DNA of 64,000 nucleotides from Paracoccus aestuariivivens (GCF_009711225.1 NZ_WMIE01000001.1:434001-498000); one strand, 5' to 3'. Numbered from the stretch's first letter, positions 13,333 to 23,871 are shown. The notes: generated by a model not told the origin, from the sequence alone. Translations and numbers: made by a program.

Positions 13333-13502
13333 CGTTTCGGATGATCCGAGGGGGCGCGGCCATAACGCCCTAAACCGGCTCAACTGTGGCTGGTGCAGTG
13401 GCGCAACGGCGGTGCAGACAAATACCAAACATAATGCCCGACTTTTGAAATTAAGCTGGTAACCTCTGCGCAGATAACTCGGCTTTCAGGATGGGAATTG
13501 GC

Positions 13503-14756
13503 ATGCGCAGTTTCTGGCTCGATGGTGCGTTCGGGATCACCTCCCGATTGAAATGGCAACCAAAGCCGAAACGAAGCCAAGCCCTTCCGAAGGGCAACGC
13601 CACAGCCAAATGCCAAAGCCTAGGGACAGGCTTGATGCTGGCCTTGTCCTTGGGGGTCGTTTTGCACGCCGCCCCTGTCATGGCCCAGCAGGCCCCGGTG
13701 GTGGGAACAACGGCGGTCGTCTCGAAAGACATCGCCGAAAGCGCCGAATTTACCGGTCGGGTCGAGGCGGTGGATCGGGTCGATATTCTGGCCCGTGTTT
13801 CCGGCTTCCTACTGTCGGTCGGCTTTCAGGAAGGGCAGCGGGTCGCCAAAGGCCAAACCCTGTTCGAGATCGAGCCCGATTCCTACAAGGCCGACATTGC
13901 CCAGATCGAAGGCCAGATCGGCTCGGCACAAGCGGAAAAGACGCTGGCCGATCTTGAGGTGGCACGTCAGCAGGAACTGTATGACCGCAAGGTTTCGGCC
14001 CTGAACATCCTGCAGCAGGCACAGGCCCAGCAGGGCAAGATCGCCGGACAGCTGCAGCAGCTTCAGGGCGCTCTGCAGAACGCGGAACTGAACCTGTCCT
14101 ATGCCACGATCGCCGCCCCATTCGATGGGCGGGTCGGGCTGACGGATATGTCGATCGGGGCCTTTGTCTCGCCGCAAAGCGGCGCATTGGTGACGATCAC
14201 CAGCGTCGATCCGATCCACGTCACCTTTCCGGTGCCGGAGGCCGAGTTGCTGAACTATATCGCGCGCGGCACGGGTGGACCCGGAGGACCGCCCTTGGGT
14301 GTGCATATCACGCTTTCGAATGGTCAGGTCTATCCGCAGGCCGGAGCGATCGAGGTCGTGGACCCTCAGGTACAGGAAGGAACTGACACGGTCCGCGTGC
14401 GCGCGACATTCCCGAACCCCGACGGATTACTGCGCGACGGCCAGCTTGTGCGGGTGACGCTGACACAGGATGCGGGAACGCAATCGCTGACTGTTCCTGC
14501 ACAGGCCTTGCAGCGCGATCAGGGCGGCTATTTCGTGCTGGTGGTCGGACCGGAAAACAAGGTCGAAAAACGCGTCGTCACCTTCGGTCGCCTTGCCGGA
14601 GCCGAAGTCGTCATCAGCGGCGGCGTAAGGGCCGGAGAGCAGGTCATCACCGAGGGCGCGCAACGGGCAAGACCCGGCGCGACTGTGACACCGCAACCAG
14701 CTAGCGCGGCTCCGGTGACCGGCAGCCCCTCTGCTCCGACCAAGACGGCGGAGTAA
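13503..14756 (+). CDS. RND efflux periplasmic adaptor (MFP)
   Basis: An HlyD/AcrA-family adaptor linking the inner-membrane pump to an outer-membrane channel. After a hydrophobic stretch ending VMAQQ come the barrel-sandwich lipoyl half, a coiled-coil hairpin rich in Ala, Gln and Glu (about 130-195), the second lipoyl half ([13 protein letters not shown]) and beta-barrel domains. The N-terminus is odd: about 44 charged residues precede the hydrophobic core. The true start may be another codon; ATGs at 13491, 13503 and 13635 are in frame. The pump gene follows after four bases. No outer-membrane channel gene lies nearby. Confidence 0.9.
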   Translation: MRSFWLDGAFGITSRLKWQPKPKRSQALPKGNATAKCQSLGTGLMLALSLGVVLHAAPVMAQQAPVVGTTAVVSKDIAESAEFTGRVEAVDRVDILARVSGFLLSVGFQEGQRVAKGQTLFEIEPDSYKADIAQIEGQIGSAQAEKTLADLEVARQQELYDRKVSALNILQQAQAQQGKIAGQLQQLQGALQNAELNLSYATIAAPFDGRVGLTDMSIGAFVSPQSGALVTITSVDPIHVTFPVPEAELLNYIARGTGGPGGPPLGVHITLSNGQVYPQAGAIEVVDPQVQEGTDTVRVRATFPNPDGLLRDGQLVRVTLTQDAGTQSLTVPAQALQRDQGGYFVLVVGPENKVEKRVVTFGRLAGAEVVISGGVRAGEQVITEGAQRARPGATVTPQPASAAPVTGSPSAPTKTAE

Positions 14757-14760
14757 CCGG

Positions 14761-17700
14761 ATGCTCTCGAAAATCTTCATTCATCGCCCGCGTATGGCGC
14801 TGGTGATTTCCATCGTCATCACGCTTGCGGGGCTAATCTCGCTGACCCGCCTGCCCGTCGCGCAATTCCCCGATATCGTGCCGCCACAGGTTCAGGTGAC
14901 GGCGGTCTATCCCGGCGCGGGCGCGGATGTCGTCGAGGCGACCGTCGCCCAACCGATCGAGGCGCAGGTCGTTGGCGTCTCGGACATGCTGTACATGAAA
15001 TCGACCAGCGGAGCGGATGGCAGCTACAGCCTGACCGTCACCTTCGCGCCCGGCACAGATCCCGATATCAACACCGTCAACCTGCAGAACCGCGTCAGTC
15101 TGGCGGAAGCATCGCTGCCCGACGAGGTGACACGCAGCGGCGTTCGGACCAAGAAGAAATCCTCGGCGCTGCTGCAGGTGATCAACATCGTATCCAGCGA
15201 CAGCAGCCATGACGACCTGTTCCTGTCGAACTTCGCGACGATCAACGTGCTCGACAATATCAAGCGCGTGCCGGGTGTCGGCGATGCCACGCTGTTCGGC
15301 GCACAGGATTACTCGATGCGGGTCTGGCTGGATATCGACAGCCTGACCAATCTGGAAATGACACCCGACGATGTGATCGCGGCGATTCAGGCACAGAACG
15401 TTCAGGCCGCAATCGGTCGCGTCGGGGCGCAGCCCATGACCAACGACCCGACCTTCCAGCTGACCATCCAGACCGAGGGTCGTCTGGCCTCGGTCGAGGC
15501 GTTCAACAGGATCGTAATCCGCGCGCAGGCAGACGGGTCCTTCGTGCGGCTCGGGGATGTGGCGCGGGTAGAACTGGGCGCGAAATCTCTGGACAGCGAA
15601 AGCCGGTTGAATGGCCAGCCCACGGCGATGATCGGGGTCTACCTTGCCCCCGGCGCGAACGCGATGCAGACCTCCGAGGCAATTGCCGCCACCCTGCGCC
15701 AGGCCGAGCAAGCCTTTCCGCAAGGCATAAGCTGGTCGGTCCCCTACGACTCGGTCAGTTTCGTCAAGGCCAGTATCCACGAGGTCATCAAGACCCTGAT
15801 CGAGGCATTCATCCTTGTCGTGATCGTGGTCTTCCTGTTCCTTGGCAGCGTCCGGATGACGATCATCCCGCTGATCGCGGTGCCGGTTTCGCTGATCGGC
15901 GCGATGGCCTTCATGCTGGCGCTGGGGTTCTCGCTGAACACGATCTCGCTTCTGGCGCTGGTGCTGGCCATCGGCATCGTCGTCGACGACGCCATCGTCG
16001 TGATCGAGAACGTCGAGAAGGTGATGGAGGACCACCCCGAACTGTCCGTCCCCGAGGCGACCGAACTTGCGATGGAGCAGATCACCGCCCCGATCATCGC
16101 GATCACGCTGGTCCTGTTGTCCGTCTTCGTTCCGGTTGCCTTCATCCCCGGCATCAGCGGCACGATCTTCAAGCAATTCGCGGTGGCAGTGTCTTTTTCG
16201 ATGCTGATTTCGGCCTTGAACGCGCTGACGCTTAGCCCTGCCCTGTGCTCGTTGCTGCTCAAGCGGCACGAGGGGCCGAAACGCGGGCCTTTGGCGTGGA
16301 TATCGCGCCAGATCGACCGGGTCGGTCTGGGCTATGCCTATGTTGTGGGCGCATTGGCGCGGCGGGCATTGCTGGCGCTGGTGTTTCTGGCCGTCGCAAT
16401 CTTTGGCGCGGGCTACCTGTTCAAGACATCGCCTTCGGGCTTTCTGCCGACCGAGGATCAGGGCGCCTATTTTGTCGAACTAAAGCTGCCCGACGGGGCC
16501 TCGATCAACCGCACCCGCCAGACTATGGCCGAGGTCTATAGCCAGCTGAAGGATGCCCCCGGTGTCGCCACGGTCGAGACGGTGACAGGTTACAGCTTTA
16601 TCGACGGATTGGCGAAATCGAATAGCGGTTTCGCGATCGTCATCATGAAGCCCTTTGAGGAACGGACCGGCGCCGATGAAACCGTCGATGCATCATTGGC
16701 CTATACCCGCCAAAAACTGGCCGGTCTGACGACGGCGCTGGCGATCCCCTTCAATCTGCCCCCGATCATCGGGCTGGGGACCGGATCGGGGTTCGAATAC
16801 CAGCTTCTGTCCTTGCAGGGGGCCGAACCGATAGACCTTGATGCGACGGCCAAGGGCATGGTGACGTCAGCGCATGGCGATCAACGCTTGCAGGGCGTCT
16901 ATACGACGTTCTCGGCCAGTTCCCCGATCCTGCACCTCGATCTGGACCGCGAAAAACTGCAAACGCTGGGCGTCGATGTCAGCACGTTGTTCCGCGCCAT
17001 GCAGGCGACATTGGGCGGCTATTACGTCAACGACATCAACCTGTTCGGTCGTACATGGCAGGTGAATGTGCAGGGCGAGGAAAGATATCGCGCCAGCGTC
17101 TATGACATCGGCCGCATCCATGTCCGCAACAATCAGGGTGAAATGGTGCCCATCCGCGCGGTCGCGAATGTCTCGCTGGCTGCTGGCCCGCAATCCCTGA
17201 TCCGCTACAACAATTACCGCAGCGTGACCCTTGCCGGAGGACCGGCAACCGGCGTGTCTTCGGGCGAGGCACTGACCGCGATGGAGGAAGTCTCGGCAGC
17301 CGCACTTCCCACCGGCTACAGCTTCGAATGGACCGGCACAGCCCAGCAGGAAAAAGAGGCCGCAGGAAAGACGCCCATCGTCCTTAGCCTTGCGGTCCTT
17401 TTCGCCTATCTGTTTCTGGTCGCGCTTTATGAAAGCTGGACGATTCCAGTCGCCGTGCTGCTTTCGGTCGCGTTTGCCGTGTGCGGCGCGTTGATCTCGC
17501 TGCGGCTATGGGGGCTCGACAACAACATCTACGCGCAGATCGGGCTGGTGGTGTTGATCGCACTTGCCGCCAAGAACGCGATCCTGATCGTCGAATTCGC
17601 CATGGAGCGGCGCAAGCACGGCCAACCTGTCACGGATGCAGCCATAGACGGCGCAAGGGCACGCTTCCGTGCCGTGATGATGACCAGCTTTGCCTTTATC

Positions 17701-17883
17701 GCGGGGCTATACCCACTGGTCGTGGCCGAAGGCGCCTCGATGCTGGCCCGTCGAGGCGTCGGCGTGCCAGTTTTCGGTGGCATGATCGCCGCCGCGCTGA
17801 TCGGCATCTTCATCATCCCCCCGCTGTATGTCATCGCGCAAACCCTGCGCGAAAAGGTGCATGGACAGGGAAAAGCTGACTGA
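14761..17883 (+). CDS. RND multidrug efflux pump, HAE1 family (AcrB/MexF-like)
   Basis: A 1040-residue proton-driven transporter with 12 membrane helices in two halves, each with a large periplasmic loop. The proton-relay pair Asp-Asp is seen in helix 4 ([15 protein letters not shown]) and the partner Lys in helix 10 ([12 protein letters not shown]). Length and opening ([18 protein letters not shown]) match the HAE1 clade that exports hydrophobic drugs, not metals. It is co-transcribed with the adaptor. Substrates are unknown. Confidence 0.94.
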   Translation: MLSKIFIHRPRMALVISIVITLAGLISLTRLPVAQFPDIVPPQVQVTAVYPGAGADVVEATVAQPIEAQVVGVSDMLYMKSTSGADGSYSLTVTFAPGTDPDINTVNLQNRVSLAEASLPDEVTRSGVRTKKKSSALLQVINIVSSDSSHDDLFLSNFATINVLDNIKRVPGVGDATLFGAQDYSMRVWLDIDSLTNLEMTPDDVIAAIQAQNVQAAIGRVGAQPMTNDPTFQLTIQTEGRLASVEAFNRIVIRAQADGSFVRLGDVARVELGAKSLDSESRLNGQPTAMIGVYLAPGANAMQTSEAIAATLRQAEQAFPQGISWSVPYDSVSFVKASIHEVIKTLIEAFILVVIVVFLFLGSVRMTIIPLIAVPVSLIGAMAFMLALGFSLNTISLLALVLAIGIVVDDAIVVIENVEKVMEDHPELSVPEATELAMEQITAPIIAITLVLLSVFVPVAFIPGISGTIFKQFAVAVSFSMLISALNALTLSPALCSLLLKRHEGPKRGPLAWISRQIDRVGLGYAYVVGALARRALLALVFLAVAIFGAGYLFKTSPSGFLPTEDQGAYFVELKLPDGASINRTRQTMAEVYSQLKDAPGVATVETVTGYSFIDGLAKSNSGFAIVIMKPFEERTGADETVDASLAYTRQKLAGLTTALAIPFNLPPIIGLGTGSGFEYQLLSLQGAEPIDLDATAKGMVTSAHGDQRLQGVYTTFSASSPILHLDLDREKLQTLGVDVSTLFRAMQATLGGYYVNDINLFGRTWQVNVQGEERYRASVYDIGRIHVRNNQGEMVPIRAVANVSLAAGPQSLIRYNNYRSVTLAGGPATGVSSGEALTAMEEVSAAALPTGYSFEWTGTAQQEKEAAGKTPIVLSLAVLFAYLFLVALYESWTIPVAVLLSVAFAVCGALISLRLWGLDNNIYAQIGLVVLIALAAKNAILIVEFAMERRKHGQPVTDAAIDGARARFRAVMMTSFAFIAGLYPLVVAEGASMLARRGVGVPVFGGMIAAALIGIFIIPPLYVIAQTLREKVHGQGKAD

Positions 17884-17901
17884 ACGCCACTCTACCGGCT
17901 C

Positions 17902-18276
17902 CTAGCCGTGACGATCACGTTCGTATTGCGTCATGGCCGGAAATTCGGGCAACCAGCCCTCGCGCCGGATCGTCCAGTTTTCATAGGTCGGCACGAACCC
18001 GTCCGGCGCATCCAGAGATCCAAGATAAACCTCGGTCTCGTCCCCCGTCCGCGCGAAGACCGAAGACCCGCAGCGCGGGCAAAAATGCCTTCCCGCGTAT
18101 TCGCGCGTCTCGCCCGTAACTGTCACCGCGTCCGACGGAAAGATGGCCGCCGCATAGAAGACCGCTCCATGATGTTTGCGGCAGTCAAGACAGTGGCAGA
18201 TGCCGACCCGATCCGGCCTGCCCTTGGCCAAGATCCGAACATCGCCGCACAGGCAGCCACCGGAAAGTTCATCCAT
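17902..18276 (-). CDS. GFA (CENP-V/GFA) domain protein
   Basis: A 124-residue zinc-binding protein of the glutathione-dependent formaldehyde-activating enzyme fold. The zinc ligands are in order: GGCLCGDV, then CHCLDCRKHHG, then FCPRCGSS. The family name comes from Gfa of Paracoccus denitrificans, which promotes S-hydroxymethylglutathione formation. Most homologues, probably including this one, have no proven substrate. It is a single gene convergent with the RND operon. Confidence 0.88.
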   Translation of the reverse strand: MDELSGGCLCGDVRILAKGRPDRVGICHCLDCRKHHGAVFYAAAIFPSDAVTVTGETREYAGRHFCPRCGSSVFARTGDETEVYLGSLDAPDGFVPTYENWTIRREGWLPEFPAMTQYERDRHG

Positions 18277-18435
18277 CGAAGCGAACCTTTCTTACCCGAA
18301 AGCGAAGCACCATAGACCGTCCGGCATCTCCTGCAAAAACATTGCGGAATGGGCGGCACGACACATCAGAGCGGGCCGCACCGAATAGCCTTATGTCGTC
18401 GCTGGTCGCATGATTTTCTGCCGGAGTCATGCATC

Positions 18436-19719
18436 TTACGATTTGAACCGGACCTCGGCCAAGAACCCGTCGGGCTTGTCCGGTGCGGGTGAGGTCAGGC
18501 GCAGCGAAGTACCGGAATTGCGGGCGATGGTCTCGACAATGGCAAGGCCAAGGCCCGAGCCCGGATTCTGGCTGCCCGCGCGTTCAAAGCGCCGCGTCAG
18601 CTTGGCCAGTGCGTCGGGGGCGACAGGCGGCCCGGAATTTTCCACGACCAGTGACGACGCAGACAGACGCACGGTCACGGGCGGCGTGCCATGGACCAGC
18701 GCATTCTCGATCAGGTTGCGGGCAAGAACGGCAAAGGAGTCGATATCCATGGCAATCGGCGCGGGAACGTCGGTCAGCTCCAACCGCACCCGCCCGTCGA
18801 ACTCCGAGGCCAGCAGACGCAACACCGGGACCATGTCATGCAGCCCGTGATCGCGGCCCGAAATGCCCTCGGCACGGGCCAGATCAAGCAGCTTTTCCGA
18901 CAGTCGCGAAAGGCGGCGCAGCGAGGTTGCGATACCTTCGGCGCGGGCGCGGGTCTCGGGGTCCCTGGTTTCCGCAATCAGGCGCTGGGTCTGGGCCAAA
19001 GTGGCGGCGATGGGGGTGCGCAGCTCATGCGCGGCATTCGAGGAAAAATCCCGCTCGGCGGTCAGGGCGATGTCCAGCTGCGCCATCAGCTGATCGACCG
19101 CCTTCTGGATCGGCTCCAGCTCGGCGGGTAGGTCTTTCAGCCCCAGCGGGCGCAGGTCGCGAGCATCGCGCCCGGCCACCTCGCGTGACAGATCGTCAAC
19201 GGGCGCAAGGCGGCGGCGGGTGAACCAGCTGATGCCCAGAAAGGCCAATGGCAGCAGCAGGATCGAGGGCAGAAGCATCCCCGCCAGCGTCTCTCGCGCG
19301 GCAGCACCGCGTTCCTCAAGCGGCGCCGCAATCTGCAACAGCCCGCCGCCTTCGGTTTTCAGTGTCAGAACCCGCATGTCGCCCGCATCCGAAAAGCCCT
19401 CGTCAATGGTCGCGGAGAACAGTGTGTCATCGGCATTGCGCGAGCGGAAAAGGACCTGCCTATCCGGTCCGGTCATTTGGGCCACCAGATCGCTGCGCCG
19501 AGGGGTGCCGCGCTGAATATCCTCGATCGCCAAAATCCGGTCGGCGGTGCGGCCAAGGGCGGCGTCATAGACCTCGTCGATCTCGCGGCGCAGGATAGTC
19601 CAGCCGACCAGCAGCGCGATCAGCCAAGTCAGGACGATGCCCGCGCCAAAGCCAAGGGCAAGATCGCGTCGCAGGCTGCGGGGGCGGGGCATGGGAACTC
19701 CATCACTGGGCCCGTTCAT
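18436..19719 (-). CDS. Sensor histidine kinase, last gene of the envelope-sugar operon
   Basis: A 427-residue kinase with two N-terminal membrane helices (about 20-43 and 148-166) flanking a small periplasmic domain, then a HAMP-like linker, HisKA (AAHELRTPIAA, His231) and HATPase (ARNLIENALVHG N-box, GSGLGLAIVE G-box). Organisation resembles QseC/PmrB-type sensors. It is the last gene of a minus-strand run whose first gene is an OmpR-family regulator, its likely partner. The phosphotransfer pairing is inferred from position only. Confidence 0.88.
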   Translation of the reverse strand: MNGPSDGVPMPRPRSLRRDLALGFGAGIVLTWLIALLVGWTILRREIDEVYDAALGRTADRILAIEDIQRGTPRRSDLVAQMTGPDRQVLFRSRNADDTLFSATIDEGFSDAGDMRVLTLKTEGGGLLQIAAPLEERGAAARETLAGMLLPSILLLPLAFLGISWFTRRRLAPVDDLSREVAGRDARDLRPLGLKDLPAELEPIQKAVDQLMAQLDIALTAERDFSSNAAHELRTPIAATLAQTQRLIAETRDPETRARAEGIATSLRRLSRLSEKLLDLARAEGISGRDHGLHDMVPVLRLLASEFDGRVRLELTDVPAPIAMDIDSFAVLARNLIENALVHGTPPVTVRLSASSLVVENSGPPVAPDALAKLTRRFERAGSQNPGSGLGLAIVETIARNSGTSLRLTSPAPDKPDGFLAEVRFKS

Positions 19720-19757
19720 TGAACGGCCGGATTCCCCGCCACGTCCAGCCGCAATTT

Positions 19758-20519
19758 CTATTCGCGGCCCAGCAACAGGGGTTCGCTAGTCGGGCTTTCC
19801 GTCAGCACCGGGCGGGGCCTGCCGCTGCGCCGGATCAGCCATGCCGCGCCCAGCAGATCGACCGCGCCGACCAGCGCACGCTGCAGGTTAGAATAGTTCG
19901 AGCGCCCCGCGACACGAGCGCGATGGGTGACGGGAGTGACCAGAACCTCCCACCCGTCGCGGCGGATCATCGCCGGGGTGAAGCGGTGGATATGGTCAAA
20001 GAACGGCATCGCCAGCCAAGCCTCTCGCCGGAACAGCTTCAGCCCGCAGCCGGAATCCGCGACCCCGTCCTGCAGCGCGGCATTGCGCAAAGCGTTGGCC
20101 AGACGCGAGGCAATGCGCTTGCTGGCCGGGTCGCGCCGTCCCTGACGCTGACCCTGCACCATCCCGACCCGCGCCGCGGGCGCGATGGCAAGGGCGGCGA
20201 TTAGGACCTGGATCTGGTCGGGCGGGTTCTGCCCGTCGCCGTCCAGCGTCGCGACCCAGTCATGCCGCGCCGCCGTGACGCCGCTGCGGATCGTCGCTGA
20301 TTGTCCGCTGCACCGCGCGTGGCGGATCAGGCGCAGGCGTGGTTCGTGCGCGGCCAGTTCCAGCACCCGCGCAGCGGTGGCATCCTGCGAGCCGTCATCG
20401 ACGATGATGACCTCGATCGCGCGCTCGGGCAGGGCGGCGAAGCATTCGGTGATCAGTCCGGCGATCGCGCCTTCTTCGTTATGGCAGGGAATGACGACGG
20501 AGAGAGAGGTGACGCTCAT
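19758..20519 (-). CDS. Family 2 glycosyltransferase (polyprenyl-phosphate hexose synthase-like)
   Basis: A 253-residue GT-A enzyme resembling dolichyl-phosphate mannose synthase and ArnC. It starts with SVVIPCHNEEGAI, has the nucleotide-sugar motifs VDDGSQDAT and LDGDGQNPP (the metal-binding DxD region), and lacks the C-terminal membrane helices of ArnC. The ATG at 20519 is preferred over that at 20525 because GAGG sits seven bases upstream and it makes an ATGA overlap with the GT39 gene. It likely loads a sugar onto a polyprenyl-phosphate carrier for the neighbouring transferase. Confidence 0.85.
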   Translation of the reverse strand: MSVTSLSVVIPCHNEEGAIAGLITECFAALPERAIEVIIVDDGSQDATAARVLELAAHEPRLRLIRHARCSGQSATIRSGVTAARHDWVATLDGDGQNPPDQIQVLIAALAIAPAARVGMVQGQRQGRRDPASKRIASRLANALRNAALQDGVADSGCGLKLFRREAWLAMPFFDHIHRFTPAMIRRDGWEVLVTPVTHRARVAGRSNYSNLQRALVGAVDLLGAAWLIRRSGRPRPVLTESPTSEPLLLGRE

Positions 20520-22075
20520 CTGCATGCCTCATTGTTTTGTTTGTCTTGGTCAGAGGAAACCCACAGCCCGTAAGACTGGCCGCGGAAGGTGATGATGTCC
20601 GAGGGCGAGGGTTCTTGCGCCGCGCGTTCGGTGGGCATGACAAGGATGCGGGCGGGGCGTTCGGCCAGCCATGCAAGCCCTGCTCCGGGCGCGTCGAACA
20701 GCTTCACAGGGTTGCGAAGGCGTCCGGCAAAATTGAACTCGCCCGCGTAATTGCTGCCGACCAGACCGACGCCCTCCTCGTCATGCAAAGCAAGGCGGCG
20801 GCCCAGATTGCCCGCGTCATAGACCTCGGTCATGCGGCCCAGAAACAGGGTGGAAACCGACAGGACGATCGCGCTGCTCGCAAGGGCCGCTGTCATGCCT
20901 CCGCGCCAGACCAGCAAGGCGGCGGTCAGGGCCAGAGCGGTCGCAAGTAGCGCGGGCGCAAGCGGCTTGGCCGCGATACCCCATTCCGTGGGGCCAAAGC
21001 CAAGGATGATCGCGCTCAGCAGCAGGGCCAAAGCCATAGGCACCAGCGCCGCCACCCGCAGCGGCAGACGTGGCAAGGTCAGCGCCGGGGCAAAAGCGAT
21101 GGCCACGGCGGGCAGCATCGGCAGCAGGTAATGCGCCTGCTTGCCGCTGATCAGGCTGAAGATCGCGAAAGTTGCAAGGGTCCAGACCGCCAGAGGCCCC
21201 GGCAGTCGTGCCGCGCGCCAGCTGGCAAGGGACCAACCCCAAGGCCAGATCAGCAGCGGAGCCATGGCAAGGAAGAACCAGATCGGCTTTTGATGGGCAA
21301 ATGAGTCGACCACCCTTCCGGCGCTTTGGGTCCATAGAACGGCGGTACGATATTCCGAGCCGCCCGCGATCAGCGCCGGACCCAGCCACAGCCCGACAAG
21401 GCCAAGGCCGGTCAGCAGACCCAGTGCCAGACCCTTGGCGGCTTGTCTCCAACCGATCCCGGCCCAAAGCGGCGTGGCCAGCGCCACGGGCAGCAGATGG
21501 ACCAGAATGACCGGCCCTTTGGCCAGCGCGCCAAGCGCCAGCGCCGCGCCCCAGCCGAGCCATGCCGCCCGCCCGCGTGAGGCCACCCCGGTCAATGCGG
21601 TGACGCCCAGCACGGTGGCCAAGGTCTGCATCGCGTCGAACATGGTTAGCCCGGCAAAGAAGCTAAAGCCCAGCATTCCTGCCAGCACCAGCGCAGCATG
21701 GCCGCCGATTTCGGGCGTGTCGGGGACCAGCTTGCGCGCCAATCGCGCCGTCGCCCAGATCGAGGCCAGCCCGAAAGCCGGCGCGACGAGCCGTGCCGCG
21801 ATCTCGGACGGTCCGGTGACCAGCCAGACAAGGTTGATCAGCCAGAACAGCAAAGGCGGCTTGTGGCTATAGGGCAACCCGTTCAGATGCGGGACCAGCC
21901 AGTCGCCGGAAAGCCGCATCTCCCAGGCGACGGTCAGATAGCGGGTCTCGTCGATGGGAATGGCGGGGCGCAGCAGGACGCCCGGCACCGACAGCCCTGC
22001 AAACAGGAGCATCGCCAGCGCCAGCGGCGGAACCACCAGCGTGTCGCGCCGGATCTGCGAGATCTGGTCGCTCAT
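20516..22075 (-). CDS. GT39/ArnT-like membrane glycosyltransferase
   Basis: A 519-residue protein with about 11-12 membrane helices. The first periplasmic loop shows the hallmark PIDETRYLTVAWEM and WLVPHLNGLPYSHKPPLLFW. The acidic pair (Asp-Glu) is catalytic in ArnT and protein O-mannosyltransferases. ArnT moves aminoarabinose from undecaprenyl phosphate to lipid A; here the sugar and acceptor are unknown. Its gene overlaps those on both sides by ATGA, so the three proteins are probably made together. Confidence 0.86.
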   Translation of the reverse strand: MSDQISQIRRDTLVVPPLALAMLLFAGLSVPGVLLRPAIPIDETRYLTVAWEMRLSGDWLVPHLNGLPYSHKPPLLFWLINLVWLVTGPSEIAARLVAPAFGLASIWATARLARKLVPDTPEIGGHAALVLAGMLGFSFFAGLTMFDAMQTLATVLGVTALTGVASRGRAAWLGWGAALALGALAKGPVILVHLLPVALATPLWAGIGWRQAAKGLALGLLTGLGLVGLWLGPALIAGGSEYRTAVLWTQSAGRVVDSFAHQKPIWFFLAMAPLLIWPWGWSLASWRAARLPGPLAVWTLATFAIFSLISGKQAHYLLPMLPAVAIAFAPALTLPRLPLRVAALVPMALALLLSAIILGFGPTEWGIAAKPLAPALLATALALTAALLVWRGGMTAALASSAIVLSVSTLFLGRMTEVYDAGNLGRRLALHDEEGVGLVGSNYAGEFNFAGRLRNPVKLFDAPGAGLAWLAERPARILVMPTERAAQEPSPSDIITFRGQSYGLWVSSDQDKQNNEACR

Positions 22076-22362
22076 GCAGGGACCTTGGTTGCGGCCTCGG
22101 TCCGGATCAGGCGCAGATTGCGCAGATAGACGGCCAACCCTGCAGCCTGTCCGATGATGAAGACCGGATCGCGCCGCGCGATCGCATAGGCCAGCAGCGT
22201 GACCCCGCCCGCAAGGCTAAGCCACCAAAATGCCAAGGGGATGACGCTGCGGCCCTGCCTTTCGCTGGTGATCCACTGGACCAGAAATCGGGCGCTGAAC
22301 AGCATCTGGCCTAAAAACCCGATGCCAAGCCAAAGGTTGGATGTGGTCATGTTCCCGTCCAT
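22072..22362 (-). CDS. LAB_N domain small membrane protein
   Basis: A 96-residue protein with about three membrane helices, matching the LAB_N family (the N-terminal domain seen in some lipid A disaccharide synthases). Typical residues are FLGQMLFSARFLVQW, an SERQGRSVIP loop and FWWLSLAGG. Stand-alone copies usually sit beside GT2 and GT39 genes, as here. In size and position it takes the place of the ArnE/F flippase in arn operons, suggesting a role in carrying or presenting the lipid-linked sugar. That role is inference. Confidence 0.8.
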   Translation of the reverse strand: MDGNMTTSNLWLGIGFLGQMLFSARFLVQWITSERQGRSVIPLAFWWLSLAGGVTLLAYAIARRDPVFIIGQAAGLAVYLRNLRLIRTEAATKVPA

Positions 22363-22458
22363 GCAGTCCCGCCCTGGTCGCCATTGGTGCGGCCCGGATC
22401 ATCGTTTCTGCGGCGGGGTTAGACGGCGAAGCTGAAGCGAAGCTGAACGCCGGACAGG

Positions 22459-23115
22459 TTATTTCGGGATGCGGTATCCCAAGCCACGCTGGGTCTGGAT
22501 GCTGTCACGGCCCAGCTTGCGGCGCAACCGACTGACATAGACCTCGACCGTGTTGCTTTCGACGCCTTCCTCGAAGCTGTACAGCCGGTCCTCGATCTCG
22601 GGGCGCGAGACATAGCGCCCCGCATTGCGCAGCAGCGTCTCAAGCACGATCCATTCGCGGCGACCCAGATCGACCGGCCCCTCTGGCCCGGTTACCTGCC
22701 GTGCGGCCAGATCGATGCGGAACGCGCCAAGCACCATCAGCGGATTGGGATTGCCGTTATAGCGGCGGGCGACAGCCCCGATGCGGGCCGAAAGCTCGGA
22801 CAGGTCAAAAGGTTTGACCAGATAGTCGTCGGCACCGGCATTCAGCCCCTCTATCCGGTTCGAAATGCGGTCCATCGCCGTCAGGATGATCACCGGCGTG
22901 GTGGCACCACGCCCGCGCAGGGCACGCAGAAACGGGATGCCTCGCCCGTCGGGTAGCATCAGGTCCAGCAGGATCAGATCATAATCGACGGTCTCGACGC
23001 AGGCCTCGGCATCGGCCAAGTCGCGCACCCAATCTGCCAGATGGCCATCGGCGACGATCTGTTCGCGGACTGCGAAACCCAGCCCCGCGTCATCCTCAAC
23101 CAGCAGGATCCGCAT
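22459..23115 (-). CDS. OmpR-family response regulator
   Basis: A 218-residue regulator: receiver (acidic pocket EDD at 7-9, phospho-Asp D51 in LLDLMLPDGRG, Lys in VKPF) joined to a winged-helix domain (SNTVEVYVSRLRRKLG recognition region). It resembles QseB/PmrA/TctD-type regulators. It is the first gene of the minus-strand operon with LAB_N, GT39, GT2 and kinase. About 96 bases separate it from the LAB_N gene. It diverges from a phosphatase gene across 61 bases, so the shared intergenic region is the probable promoter. Confidence 0.9.
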   Translation of the reverse strand: MRILLVEDDAGLGFAVREQIVADGHLADWVRDLADAEACVETVDYDLILLDLMLPDGRGIPFLRALRGRGATTPVIILTAMDRISNRIEGLNAGADDYLVKPFDLSELSARIGAVARRYNGNPNPLMVLGAFRIDLAARQVTGPEGPVDLGRREWIVLETLLRNAGRYVSRPEIEDRLYSFEEGVESNTVEVYVSRLRRKLGRDSIQTQRGLGYRIPK

Positions 23116-23176
23116 GATCGCCCCTTTCGTGATTGCCGTTCAGCTTGCCTTCAGCTTCGCGCTGCAAGGACGCGGC

Positions 23177-23761
23177 ATGACAGAATCATCCGCCCCCTCC
23201 CGCCCTTTTCGATCGTTTCTTTTCGCAACGGCAATCCTTGTCCTGCAAGCCATTTGCCTTGCCGTAGTCTGGGCCATGCATCTGCAGGCCAGCGGTAATT
23301 TCCACGAGGTCATCAAGGGAGAGCTTTACCGCTCGGCCCAACCTGACGGGGCGCAACTGGCGGATTGGGCGCAAAAGCACGGCTTTCGCAGCGTGCTAAA
23401 CCTTCGCGGCGCCTCGGACGGGACGTGGTATGCCGAGGAAATCGCGACCTCGCAGCGGCTGGGGCTAGAGCATGCCGATTTCGGCATGAGCGCCGGGAAG
23501 CCTCTGTCGCAGGAACGTGCCGATCAGTTGATCGCCCTGATGCGGCGCCTGCCTAAGCCGCTTTTGATCCATTGCAAGCAGGGCGCGGACCGGACGGGAC
23601 TGGCCTCGGCACTGTATCTGGCCACGAAAGGCGCAGGCGAGGACGAAGCCGAGGGGCAGATCTCGTTCCGCTATGGCCATGTCGGCCTGCCGCTGACCGC
23701 CGCATGGCCGATGGATCAAAGCTGGGAGGCGCTGGAACCCTCGCTGGGGTTCGAAAGCTGA
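23177..23761 (+). CDS. Membrane-anchored tyrosine phosphatase-like protein
   Basis: A 194-residue protein with one N-terminal membrane helix (about 14-33) and a dual-specificity phosphatase-like domain. The P-loop is HCKQGADRTGLA (C-x5-R). A general-acid region is less clear. ELYRSAQPDG near residue 50 is typical of bacterial DSP-like proteins. AAGGA six bases before the ATG decides the start at 23177 over the upstream in-frame ATG at 23114. It faces away from the OmpR-type regulator of the envelope-sugar operon. Substrate (protein, phosphoinositide or polyprenyl pyrophosphate) is unknown. Confidence 0.8.
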   Translation: MTESSAPSRPFRSFLFATAILVLQAICLAVVWAMHLQASGNFHEVIKGELYRSAQPDGAQLADWAQKHGFRSVLNLRGASDGTWYAEEIATSQRLGLEHADFGMSAGKPLSQERADQLIALMRRLPKPLLIHCKQGADRTGLASALYLATKGAGEDEAEGQISFRYGHVGLPLTAAWPMDQSWEALEPSLGFES

Positions 23762-23791
23762 TCCGGCGGGCTCTCGCCCAATCCGACTGAT

Positions 23792-23835
23792 TTGGTCAGA
23801 CCAATCTTGACTTTTATTCTAAACATTCATCTAAG
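23792..23835 (+). promoter_or_regulatory. Putative promoter and operator of the fec-like operon
   Basis: TTGACT (23807-23812), a 17-base spacer and TCTAAG (23830-23835) form a sigma-70-like promoter. A short palindrome, TTGGTC-A-GACCAA (23792-23804), lies just upstream. TTCTAAA inside the spacer resembles half of an Irr iron-control element. Seen by eye only. Confidence 0.4.
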
Positions 23836-23871
23836 CCGCGCAGAACCTTTCGCCCAATACAGGTTGTATCC

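Noticed and set aside
14833..16269. 478-codon minus-strand frame opposite the RND pump
   Set aside because: Antisense shadow of acrB-like coding; low-complexity His/Asp/Arg-rich translation.
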